From Natronogracilivirga saccharolytica (GTDB lineage: Bacteria > Bacteroidota > Rhodothermia > Balneolales > Natronogracilivirgulaceae): DNA of 64,000 nt. Of the stretch, positions 1-7,715 are shown piece after piece (the first letter of the stretch is position 1; every line of letters starts with the position of its first letter). Location: NCBI RefSeq assembly GCF_017921895.1, contig NZ_JAFIDN010000010.1:62001-126000 (forward strand), written 5' to 3'. The notes under the pieces were generated by a model, which saw nothing but the letters and a program-made list of their open reading frames with translations, was not told the DNA's origin and ran no database searches. The translations under genes and the position numbers were made by a program.

Positions 1-746
1 GCTTGTGCGCGGCAATCAAGCACCGGTACAACGTTGACCCTGTGCCTCATCTGATTTGCAAGGGGTTCACCAAAGAAGAGACTGAGGATGCACTGATCGA
101 GTTGAATTACCTGGGCATTGAAAATGTACTTGCCATTCGTGGTGATGATCAGGGATACCAGAAGCCGGTCCAGAAGTCGCGCGGCATCAACGAATATGCC
201 GTTGACCTGGTTCAGCAGATCAAGCGCATGAACAGCGGGGTTTATCTTGAGGATCTTATGGATGCCGAGTCAACCGATTTTTGCATCGGAGTGGGCGGAT
301 ACCCCGAGAAGCACATCCAGGCTCCGAACATGGAGTATGATATTGCCCGCCTGAAGGAAAAGGTGGAAGCCGGTGCTGATTACATTGTCACCCAGATGTT
401 TTTTGACAACACGGCTTATTTCCGGTTTGTGGAAATGTGCCGGGATGCCGGAATCACCGTTCCCATCGTACCCGGACTCAAAGTACTTACAACGCCCAGG
501 CACCTGCAGTCGCTGCCCCAGTTTTTTCATCTTTCCATCCCCGCACCCCTGACCAGGGAAGTAAGCGAAAACCCTGACAGGGCACGTGACATCGGGGTTG
601 AATGGGCAGTGAAGCAGTGTCGCGAATTGCTTGATTATGGTGTTCCCGGCCTGCATTTTTACGTGATGGGCAACCCCAAGCCGGCAACCAGAGTTATCGA
701 TCAGCTTGATATTGTGCCGGTCAGCGCTGTATCATCAAAAAAATAA
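1..746 (+). CDS. metF: Methylenetetrahydrofolate reductase, 5' end outside window
   Basis: Reduces 5,10-methylene-THF to 5-methyl-THF with a flavin, supplying the methyl group for methionine synthesis. The visible 247 residues hold the family's conserved blocks: NVLAIRGDD near residue 42, GVGGYPEKH near 97, the EAGADYIVTQMFFD strand near 122-136, and the C-terminal GLHFYVMG near 218. Length in the family is about 290-320 residues, so roughly 50-70 N-terminal residues lie upstream. The reading frame is open to the window edge and the first in-frame TTG at position 3 is internal, not the start. It ends 39 bases before the next gene on the same strand. Identification is firm; upstream context is unknown. 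Confidence 0.95.
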   Translation, partial: LCAAIKHRYNVDPVPHLICKGFTKEETEDALIELNYLGIENVLAIRGDDQGYQKPVQKSRGINEYAVDLVQQIKRMNSGVYLEDLMDAESTDFCIGVGGYPEKHIQAPNMEYDIARLKEKVEAGADYIVTQMFFDNTAYFRFVEMCRDAGITVPIVPGLKVLTTPRHLQSLPQFFHLSIPAPLTREVSENPDRARDIGVEWAVKQCRELLDYGVPGLHFYVMGNPKPATRVIDQLDIVPVSAVSSKK

Positions 747-785
747 ACTCCGGACGACGAATTTTTTACACATTTACCACTATTT

Positions 786-1250
786 GTGACGCCCCGGTTT
801 TCAAGAATTGCATGCTTGCTGTTAGTAACGGGATGTGCATGGATCATGGCATCCTGCAGCACACCCCGGCACACAGCCAATCCGGAAGCCCGGCTCATTG
901 AAGAGTTCAGGAAATGGGAAGGTACGCCGTATCGGCTGGGTGGTGATTCCAGAAGCGGCGTCGACTGCTCGGCATTTGTCCGCATTGTGATGCGGGATGC
1001 TTTCGGTATTTCCATTCCCCGGACGACCCGCGAACAGTTGCAGGCGGGACGAAGAGTCCAGCCAAGAGCCGCGCGGCTCGGCGATCTTGTTTTTTTCCGG
1101 ACCGGCCGCACCACATATCATGTCGGCATCATGATGCGCGGTGATTTTTTCATGCATGCCTCCACCACACGCGGAGTCACGATCGACCGTCTGCAGGAAT
1201 CCTACTGGCAGGAGCGGATGATTCAAATCCGCAGGTTCAGCGGCAGATGA
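786..1250 (+). CDS. NlpC/P60 cell-wall peptidase lipoprotein
   Basis: Small (154 aa) secreted peptidase of the NlpC/P60 family, which cleaves peptide stems of peptidoglycan. The N-terminus is a lipoprotein signal with a cysteine at residue 24 (WIMASC). The catalytic set is visible: Cys61 in GVDCSAF, His112 in YHVGI and a polar third position at His124 (FMHAS). The single-domain size and lipobox match the Spr/NlpC (MepS-like) subgroup, which acts as a D,D- or D,L-endopeptidase in the periplasm. The start is a GTG at 786; no in-frame ATG would keep the signal peptide. It is convergent with the DCC protein, with only about 23 bases between the stop codons. Exact bond specificity cannot be read from sequence. 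Confidence 0.88.
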   Translation: MTPRFSRIACLLLVTGCAWIMASCSTPRHTANPEARLIEEFRKWEGTPYRLGGDSRSGVDCSAFVRIVMRDAFGISIPRTTREQLQAGRRVQPRAARLGDLVFFRTGRTTYHVGIMMRGDFFMHASTTRGVTIDRLQESYWQERMIQIRRFSGR

Positions 1251-1273
1251 GTTGCCTATGGCATCACTCAGTA

Positions 1274-1711
1274 TCACTCATTGCTGTTATCATCACTGAA
1301 CTCAAGGAATCGCTCTTTGATACCCGGTTCGGGAACCCGGCATTCCGTCCTCTTTCCGAACCAACCGTAGCGGCGACGGGCGATGACATTGTAAATGAAA
1401 TCTCTTGCCGGACGTGGTATAACGACCATTACCCGAAGCAGCCTGATGCTTCCGCGCAGGTATCGCACAAGCTGCAGCACGGCATCCGATCGTTCATAAA
1501 CCTTGCCGTTGTCAATCAGGATAACGGTGTCCATCTTGTCAGGATGGTACCCGGCAGACTCCAGCAGTGACCTGCCGGCGCCGGACTGAAGCGGTGCGAA
1601 TCTGATTCCGGCATCAGGATCCCGGTCTATAATGATATTCACCCATTTGTTGCAAAGGTTGCAAAAACCATCAAAAAGTAATACCGGTTTTTCTTTTGCA
1701 GCTTGTAACAT
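1274..1711 (-). CDS. DCC-family (DUF393) thiol-disulfide oxidoreductase-like protein
   Basis: The protein carries the hallmark FDGFCNLCN motif near residues 14-22, the D-x-x-C-x-x-C signature that names the DCC family, followed by VNIIIDRDP and RFAPLQS, both typical. About 145 aa, the normal size. The family is annotated as predicted thiol-disulfide oxidoreductase, but its role is unproven. I choose the ATG at 1711 because GGGAG sits 7 bases upstream; a GTG at 1729 would add six residues without a better ribosome site. No operon partner is visible: it is convergent with the NlpC lipoprotein and divergent from the receiver protein. Confidence 0.85.
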   Translation of the reverse strand: MLQAAKEKPVLLFDGFCNLCNKWVNIIIDRDPDAGIRFAPLQSGAGRSLLESAGYHPDKMDTVILIDNGKVYERSDAVLQLVRYLRGSIRLLRVMVVIPRPARDFIYNVIARRRYGWFGKRTECRVPEPGIKERFLEFSDDNSNE

Positions 1712-2038
1712 GGTTACACTCCCGGCCACCGGTTATGATATAAATACCAGTAAATTAGAAATTTGGATATTTTCTGTAAGAAAGTGGGGCGTCACTATTT
1801 TTCAAGAGCTTTCAAAATCGTAAATTAGTCAATTATCAACACACTATATGACTGCAATGAACCCTGATCAGGATTAAAAGGGCAAGGCAACAAAAAAACC
1901 GGTTTATTGATGCAGCTCAATAAACAGACTGTCTTGTTGGACTTGATTGTATGAGTTTTTCTTCAAGATCAACATCTTTTATCTCCGTGCCGTTGCATTG
2001 CAAAAGTATTTACACATTCCGATTAACTGTAGCGTTTC
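1712..2038. other. AT-rich intergenic region, divergent promoters presumed
   Basis: 327 bases between the divergently read DCC protein and the receiver protein. I see no reading frame worth keeping. The only clear structure is the perfect 9-bp hairpin at 1902-1925, listed separately. Promoters for both flanking genes should lie here but I found no convincing match to a known consensus. Confidence 0.5.
1890..1925 (-). terminator. Terminator-like hairpin reading leftward, no gene in front of it
   Basis: GTTTATTGA (1902-1910), a 6-base loop, and TCAATAAAC (1917-1925) form a perfect 9-bp stem. Read on the - strand it is followed by CGG and a run of seven T, the layout of an intrinsic terminator. 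The nearest - strand gene is the TauE exporter, whose end at 2429 is 500 bases away across the + strand receiver gene. It could end that transcript, end a small antisense RNA, or be chance in AT-rich DNA. Confidence 0.4.
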
Positions 2039-2419
2039 ATGTCTGACAGTAAAAAAATTATTCTTGTTGAAGACGACTTCATCATTGGCATGCTGCTGGA
2101 AAAACAGATCCAGCGCATGGGGTTTGAAGTTGCTGCCAAAGTGGACAGTGGGGAAGAAGCCGTTACCAGGGTCAAAGAAGAGAATCCGGAGCTTGTGCTT
2201 ATGGACATCAAGCTGGTCGGTGATATTGACGGAATTGATGCAATGGAGCAGATCCGGCAATTTTCCGATGTGCCTGTGATCTATCTGACCGGCAATGCTG
2301 ACAGCAATACCCGCGCGCGGGCCGAAAAAACCGGGCCGGAAGGATATCTGATCAAGCCTGTCGACATGAAAGTTTTGCGCCAGAAAATTCTGAAAATCAT
2401 GAACGGACAGCAGACGTAG
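2039..2419 (+). CDS. Stand-alone receiver-domain response regulator
   Basis: A 126-aa protein that is only a CheY-like receiver domain. The acidic pair E11-D12 (VEDD), the phosphoacceptor Asp56 (VLMDIKL), the Thr of VIYLTGN and the Lys of YLIKP are all present, so it should be phosphorylatable. There is no output domain, so it presumably acts by protein contact or as a phosphorelay intermediate. The DIKL-GDIDGIDA stretch after the phospho-site is the variant common in single-domain receivers paired with PAS/hybrid kinases in this group. No cognate kinase lies next to it. Convergent with the TauE gene, with 9 bases between the stops. Confidence 0.92.
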   Translation: MSDSKKIILVEDDFIIGMLLEKQIQRMGFEVAAKVDSGEEAVTRVKEENPELVLMDIKLVGDIDGIDAMEQIRQFSDVPVIYLTGNADSNTRARAEKTGPEGYLIKPVDMKVLRQKILKIMNGQQT

Positions 2420-2428
2420 ACTTCATCT

Positions 2429-3244
2429 TCAGAACAATCCATAAAGCAGACGCAAAGCAACAAACAGGACCAGTATCCCGAAAAAGATCTCGATCGTTCT
2501 GAGCCGGAACACATCCAGCAGCCATACACCGTAGCGGGCACCCACCACTCCTCCGGCAAGAAGCGGCAAAGCGGCTCCGAAATCCACATACCCCCAGTGC
2601 AGACCTGAAAAACCTGCAGAACCCGGAGCAATCATCCCCAATTGAATCCAGCCGGCAAGTGTGATAATGACTATGGCCATGGAAGAAATGCTCACCACCT
2701 TCTTGAATCCGAATGCCAGAAAAATGGACATGGCGGGAACCAGTATGAGTCCGCCGCCAACTCCGGCCAGTGCCGCAAGCATGCCGGCTGAAAAACCGAT
2801 GGATACTCCGTGATACCACCTCATGGGAAGCACTTCGCGTCCGGCATCCAATGGAGAATCTTTCTTTTTTTTCAGAAAATGATAAACCGAATAAAAAAGG
2901 ATGATGGAAAAAAAGATGATAAACTCACGTTCGCTGTAATACGTCGAGGTGGCGATAATCCGGCCGGCATAGGTGCCGGCAACCCCGAATGCTCCCACCA
3001 TCAGCCCTTCTTTGGGATACACGTTTCCCATCTGCATATGCTTCACGCTGCTGCTCAGCGATGTGACGAAGTTGCAAAACAGGCTGGTCGCGATGGTCCA
3101 GACCACCGGATCCGGAATGCCGGACTTCTGAAACAGAAACAACAGCACGGGGGCAAAGAGGATACCTCCCCCAAGACCGAGTAATCCGGCAATCAGTCCG
3201 GCAAGTATGCCTGCCAATAGTAATAGGAGAATTGTGATAACCAT
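2429..3244 (-). CDS. TauE/SafE family membrane exporter
   Basis: About 271 aa, almost entirely hydrophobic, with the eight or so membrane segments and the duplicated glycine-rich motif of the TauE/SafE (formerly DUF81) family: LAGLIAGLLGLGGGILFAPV near the N-terminus and LAALAGVGGGLILVPAM in the second half. Members export sulfite, sulfoacetate or other small organosulfur anions; the substrate here is not readable. An upstream in-frame extension of 33 residues is polar and does not resemble the family, so I place the start at the ATG at 3244. Divergent from mutS2, whose start is about 140 bases away. Confidence 0.88.
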   Translation of the reverse strand: MVITILLLLLAGILAGLIAGLLGLGGGILFAPVLLFLFQKSGIPDPVVWTIATSLFCNFVTSLSSSVKHMQMGNVYPKEGLMVGAFGVAGTYAGRIIATSTYYSEREFIIFFSIILFYSVYHFLKKKKDSPLDAGREVLPMRWYHGVSIGFSAGMLAALAGVGGGLILVPAMSIFLAFGFKKVVSISSMAIVIITLAGWIQLGMIAPGSAGFSGLHWGYVDFGAALPLLAGGVVGARYGVWLLDVFRLRTIEIFFGILVLFVALRLLYGLF

Positions 3245-3384
3245 AAATACTTTTAGAGCACAAAAGATAACGGTGCATGGCCTGATTTGAAAATTTGATA
3301 TGACCGGTGCCGGAAATGCTTCGTATCTTGCGTTTTCTCTCAACGGAAACAGAATTTCGGATTATCCAGAAACAGTGATTTTTT

Positions 3385-5772
3385 ATGTCCTTGCCGGTTT
3401 TTGCTCTTGACAAGCTGGAGTTTCACAAAATCAGGGCGACCCTCGCTGAATATCTCTCCACCCCCTCCGGCAGTGACATTGTTGCCGGACGGACACCTGT
3501 TGCCGATACCGGCGCGGTTGTCAAACGATTGCGCGAGTCCGGCGAAATGCTGCGGCTGCTGGAATCGTCAGAACCACCGCCGATCCAGACCTTGCAAGAT
3601 ATTTCGGATGCACTTTCAAAATCCCGTATTGAACGATTTCTTCTTGACGGCATCACCCTTTCTCGCATTGGGAAATGGGCCGTGTCGGCACGCACGCTGC
3701 GATCTTTTTTTTCGGGGAAACAGGAAGAAGCGCCTGCACTCTGGGAAACAGCCGGCCAGCTGACTACCCTGAAGGATCTTGAGCGGCGGATCACAAATGT
3801 GGTGGATGACAAGGGCGAAATCAGGCCCGATGCCAGTCCGGAACTGGCCAGAATCAGCAGGCAGATAAACAATCTGAAACAGCAGGCCAGGAATGCGCTC
3901 AACAATATCATGCGTCGTGGCAAAGAGTCGGGCATTGCCGGAGATGACGAAATCACCCTGCGTGGAGGGCGGCTGGTTATCCCCGTTAAGTCCGAGCACA
4001 AAAGAAAAGTCAAGGGATTCATTCACGATACGTCGGCAACCGGCCAGACCGTCTACATCGAACCGGTAGAGGTTTTTGAGAAAAACAATGAAATCCGCGA
4101 GCTGGAATCTTCGTGGAAGAGGGAAGTTGAGCGTCTGCTTCGTGAAGTGACCGGGGAGGTTGGAGCACATTCTGACCCCCTTTCCTGCAACACCGACCTG
4201 ATCGGCTATATCGATGCCTGCTATGCAACGGCCCGGCTCGGGCAGCGATGGCAGGGCACCATTCCCGAGATTACCGGCGATGGTTACCTTTCGCTGAAGG
4301 AATGCCGCAACCCGCTGCTCCTGCTGAAGTTCAACAACCTGAAAGAGGGAAAGAAAAATGTGGTTCCGCTCCATCTGGAAATGGATCCTGATGAAAAAGG
4401 GATCATTATTACGGGTCCCAATGCCGGCGGGAAATCGGTGACCCTGAAAACATTCGGACTCACGCTCGCCCTCGCCCAGTTCGGAGTTCCCGTTCCTGCG
4501 CTTGAAGGAGCGCGTCTGCCATGTGTAAGCGGACTCTACATGGATATGGGTGATGAACAGTCGATTGACAATGACCTCAGCACGTTCTCATCCCGGCTCT
4601 ACTGGATGAAACAGGTGCTCCAGCAGTCAGATCCCGGAAGCTGGGTACTGATCGACGAGGCCGGAAGCGGCACGGATCCGGATGAAGGTACGGCCCTGGC
4701 TCAGGCGTTCCTTGAGCAGCTGGCCTCAAAGGGCGTGCGCTGTATTGCCACCACACACCACGGAGCGCTTAAAACCTTTGCGCATGAAACACTGGGCTGG
4801 AGCAATGCCTCGATGGAGTTCGACCAGAAGACACTTTCGCCGACATACCGGTTCCGCAAAGGCATCCCGGGAAGCAGCTACGCTTTTGAAATCGCCGAGC
4901 GGCTGGAACTTCCCGAAGAGATGACGCGCCGGGCGAGGGCATGGGTTGGAAGCGGAAAGAACAAAATGGAGTCACTGATTCTGAGCCTGGAGCAGGAGAG
5001 TCAGGAACTTGAAGAACGGAAAAAGTCACTTGAGAAGCAGGAACAGTCCCGCAGAACGGCCAAAGAAGAGCTGGACAAACGGCTGGCTAAAGTTCAGCAG
5101 GAACGGGATGCCATCCGCTCAAAGGCTGTAGAGGAAGCCGGGATGCTGCTGAGTGATGCCAACCGCAAGATCGAAGAAGCCATACGTGCCGCTACCGAAA
5201 AGGACAAGGCGCTCCTTAAAGAAAAAAGAGAGGCTGTGAGCGATTTGCAAAAGGAGGTCCAAAAACGCGGAAAGCGAAAAAAGCTGAAACGGCGTCAACC
5301 GGATGAGCCGAAAAAACCTCCGCAACCCGGTGACAGTGTGCGTCTGATTGACAGCAACACAACCGGCGAACTGATCGAAGTCAGCGGCAGCAAGGCCATT
5401 GTCAATGCCAACGGATTTCGCCTCAAAACCCGTTACGACAATCTCGAGCGAACGGAAAAACAGCAATCCCGGAAAAAATCCGCCGGTTATAAACTGACCT
5501 CACCGGGATCCGGCCCGGAGCATGCACAGCCGTTTTCACACTCCCTGGACATCCGCGGCAAGCGCGGAGATGAAGCGGTAAGAGAGGTGACCCGCTATGT
5601 TGACGAAGGGCTTTCCCGCGGAATGGAACAGCTCATGATCATTCACGGAAAGGGCGACGGCATTCTTCGCAAACTGGTCCATGAACACCTGGGTTCGCGC
5701 GGCGATGTTAAGCATTTTGAGGCGGCTCCCATCGAAGAGGGCGGTGACGGGTGCACATACGTCTATTTGTGA
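3385..5772 (+). CDS. mutS2: Endonuclease MutS2 (MutS-like ATPase with Smr nuclease domain)
   Basis: 795 aa, the usual size. The order is: N-terminal MutS core and clamp (1-320), ABC ATPase (about 325-520) with Walker A GPNAGGKS, Walker B VLIDEAGSGTDPDEG and the TTHHGALK switch, a long charged coiled coil (about 525-630), a KOW-like linker, and a C-terminal Smr domain (about 715-795) with the conserved LDIRGKRGDEA and HGKGDGILR motifs. MutS2 proteins bind branched DNA and restrain recombination; in other bacteria they also split collided ribosomes. No mismatch-recognition domain I is present, which separates it from MutS. Start ATG at 3385. Convergent with the small membrane protein downstream. 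Confidence 0.96.
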   Translation: MSLPVFALDKLEFHKIRATLAEYLSTPSGSDIVAGRTPVADTGAVVKRLRESGEMLRLLESSEPPPIQTLQDISDALSKSRIERFLLDGITLSRIGKWAVSARTLRSFFSGKQEEAPALWETAGQLTTLKDLERRITNVVDDKGEIRPDASPELARISRQINNLKQQARNALNNIMRRGKESGIAGDDEITLRGGRLVIPVKSEHKRKVKGFIHDTSATGQTVYIEPVEVFEKNNEIRELESSWKREVERLLREVTGEVGAHSDPLSCNTDLIGYIDACYATARLGQRWQGTIPEITGDGYLSLKECRNPLLLLKFNNLKEGKKNVVPLHLEMDPDEKGIIITGPNAGGKSVTLKTFGLTLALAQFGVPVPALEGARLPCVSGLYMDMGDEQSIDNDLSTFSSRLYWMKQVLQQSDPGSWVLIDEAGSGTDPDEGTALAQAFLEQLASKGVRCIATTHHGALKTFAHETLGWSNASMEFDQKTLSPTYRFRKGIPGSSYAFEIAERLELPEEMTRRARAWVGSGKNKMESLILSLEQESQELEERKKSLEKQEQSRRTAKEELDKRLAKVQQERDAIRSKAVEEAGMLLSDANRKIEEAIRAATEKDKALLKEKREAVSDLQKEVQKRGKRKKLKRRQPDEPKKPPQPGDSVRLIDSNTTGELIEVSGSKAIVNANGFRLKTRYDNLERTEKQQSRKKSAGYKLTSPGSGPEHAQPFSHSLDIRGKRGDEAVREVTRYVDEGLSRGMEQLMIIHGKGDGILRKLVHEHLGSRGDVKHFEAAPIEEGGDGCTYVYL

Positions 5773-5791
5773 CTATCCTGAAGTGAAGCAT

Positions 5792-6007
5792 CTACAGATG
5801 CAGCGGATTGATTCCGATCAGCCACAAGATAACGAGCAGCACCAATGCCCAGATCGACATCAGCAGAATCTTCATGGTGATCAGGATAATCGCCTCCCTG
5901 CTTTTCATTGTGGCCGGAATACCGTATCCCAGCCGGTACATCATCCACCGGGAGCCGACGGATGCCGTCAGAAAAATCAGAAGCAAAACAATCAGGTCAG
6001 TAAGCAT
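5792..6007 (-). CDS. Small two-helix membrane protein, unknown function
   Basis: From the ATG at 6007 this is a 71-aa protein with two predicted membrane helices (about residues 3-18 and 42-66) around a short polar loop containing RLGYGIPATMKSREA. I do not recognise a family. The open frame continues upstream to a TTG at 6136 that overlaps the stop of the outer-membrane protein gene, which would add 43 residues including two copies of a YEPGDA repeat. That extension is encoded by a near-perfect direct DNA repeat (see findings) and may be 3' untranslated sequence. Downstream partner of the Omp85-like gene on the same strand, so probably cotranscribed. Confidence 0.55.
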   Translation of the reverse strand: MLTDLIVLLLIFLTASVGSRWMMYRLGYGIPATMKSREAIILITMKILLMSIWALVLLVILWLIGINPLHL

Positions 6008-6132
6008 GTATCCCGTGGTTAAAAAAGTTTTATCGCCCTGTTTAAAAACTGCATCACCCGGTTCATAAATTGCATCGCCCGGTTCATAATCAATTCTGAT
6101 GAGAAAGCGTCCAGATGCATCCGCCGGCAGGA

Positions 6133-7374
6133 TCAAAACATGTATCCGATATTTGCATAAATCCGGTACATTTCGTCGGAGAATCCTACATCAAGCCGCA
6201 GAATGAAATCAGGTGTGAGTACTGATCCGGCAACACCAAATCCGAACGTGCGGTGATAATCATTGAATATATCATCAAGGGCATCCCCGTCATCGAAATG
6301 AAAGACCCGGCCGGCATCGTGAAATCCATGAACTCCGATCCGCAAAGCCCATGGATGGTACTGGTATACCCAGGTGCGGAGTTCGGCATTGTAAAACAGG
6401 GCTGCATCGCCGCGAAACCGGAACTGGGGATAGCCTCTCAGCGTATATTCATCGCCGAGATGGGGGAATTCCCAGAACGGAATGGATCCGAAAGCCCGGG
6501 ACCCGGCCATCCGCAGAGCCAGAACCGGATAGAAATAGGGTACCGGAAGGGTGACATACTGACGCACATCTCCGGACAAAGTGGCCATGGGGTAGTCGCT
6601 TAAAAGCCATGGCGACGCCCAGTCAAACGAAATTTCTGCGCGGTTACCCCGTGTTGCGGCAGCTTCACTGTTGCGGTTCTCCCACAAAAGTCCCGTGCCG
6701 ATCGTGTTCATCCAGCCGCCGTCACTGCCTCTGGGGCGTTCATTCCCCGAGCCCAGAAGGTTGTCATCAGCAATATCCGGATCCTGATAGCTGAAGGAAA
6801 TTGTACCTTTCAGGTCCAGTCGTCCACCCCTTCTGCCTCTCTGGTAAAGATTGTAGCGCGACGACCATTCCGCTTTCAGGCGGATGACATCATAAAAGTA
6901 GTACTGATCATCCCATTTGTCATCATCAAAAGGTGTCCGGTTGCCGATGCCGAAATAGTTTTCGTTGGGATAGCGTTCGCCGTGCAGCATCCAGAACGAG
7001 CGTATGGAGCTTCCGAACGTTTCCGTCATATCATGCCTGATGCGAAAATCCAGCAGCCCTTTTGTTGAAGCCTGTACCCTCACCTCGGTCATGGATTCAT
7101 AAGGAACGGCAAGCGGATGGTACCGGAATCTGGTGTATATGGCGGAACCAAGGAATCCCACATCGGAGGCATAAGCTGCCGCAGGCAGGATGGCGGTAAC
7201 GACCGTATCTCCGGGTATTTCTTCCGGAAGTGTCATTGTTTGCGCAGCAGCCGGCCGGTTCATCATGAAGCAACTGATAATCACTGCAAACAGCGCAAAG
7301 TAATATTTGGAAAAGGGAAATCGCAAACCGGCAAGGGGGTTTTGGAAGAATAAAGCAGCAACGGCGTTCTGCAC
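6133..7374 (-). CDS. Omp85/BamA-like outer-membrane beta-barrel protein
   Basis: 413 aa with a signal peptide ending near RPAAAQ (about residue 45) and then alternating aromatic/polar strands throughout. The region DEYTLRGYPQFRFRGDAALF near residues 308-327 is the Omp85-type motif ([LV]RG[FY]), and the chain ends in phenylalanine (IGYMF), the outer-membrane assembly signal. No POTRA domains precede the barrel, so it is a short surface-antigen-type member rather than BamA. Function is unknown; related short barrels occur with lipid or metal handling genes. The start given is a GTG at 7374; other non-ATG starts are possible. Transcribed away from the FecA-like receptor gene. Confidence 0.8.
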   Translation of the reverse strand: MQNAVAALFFQNPLAGLRFPFSKYYFALFAVIISCFMMNRPAAAQTMTLPEEIPGDTVVTAILPAAAYASDVGFLGSAIYTRFRYHPLAVPYESMTEVRVQASTKGLLDFRIRHDMTETFGSSIRSFWMLHGERYPNENYFGIGNRTPFDDDKWDDQYYFYDVIRLKAEWSSRYNLYQRGRRGGRLDLKGTISFSYQDPDIADDNLLGSGNERPRGSDGGWMNTIGTGLLWENRNSEAAATRGNRAEISFDWASPWLLSDYPMATLSGDVRQYVTLPVPYFYPVLALRMAGSRAFGSIPFWEFPHLGDEYTLRGYPQFRFRGDAALFYNAELRTWVYQYHPWALRIGVHGFHDAGRVFHFDDGDALDDIFNDYHRTFGFGVAGSVLTPDFILRLDVGFSDEMYRIYANIGYMF

Positions 7375-7715
7375 GATGCCTCACAGACTGCCTCCTGAGC
7401 AGACAGGTCACATTTCAGGCCTGTAAAATATAACGTTTTGCGCGTTTTACCGCTTGCGCAAATCCACATTTCATTGCGCGTGTCCCGCAGTGCTTCAACT
7501 GCGATGAATTTTGGCGGAGCCAACCCGCAGTGATGCTTATTTAGATTTAGTACAAATAAAACTTGTACATATCACCATCGATTCCTATTTTCAACAATCA
7601 GCATTATCAAATGCTTATGGCCGGGCTAAAGTTACAGACGCAATAATCCCTGCCGCCTTCCGAATACATTATTTCTGTCCGCATCCATCAGATACATATC
7701 CGAACCGGAATCTCC
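7375..7715. other. Divergent intergenic region with an inverted repeat
   Basis: 341 bases between the divergent genes for the Omp85-like barrel and the TonB receptor. No credible gene. TTTGCGC (7437-7443) and GCGCAAA (7456-7462) form a perfect 7-bp inverted repeat with a 12-base spacer, about 65 bases before the barrel gene's start. It could be an operator, for example for an iron-type regulator, but it does not match a consensus I know. Confidence 0.45.
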
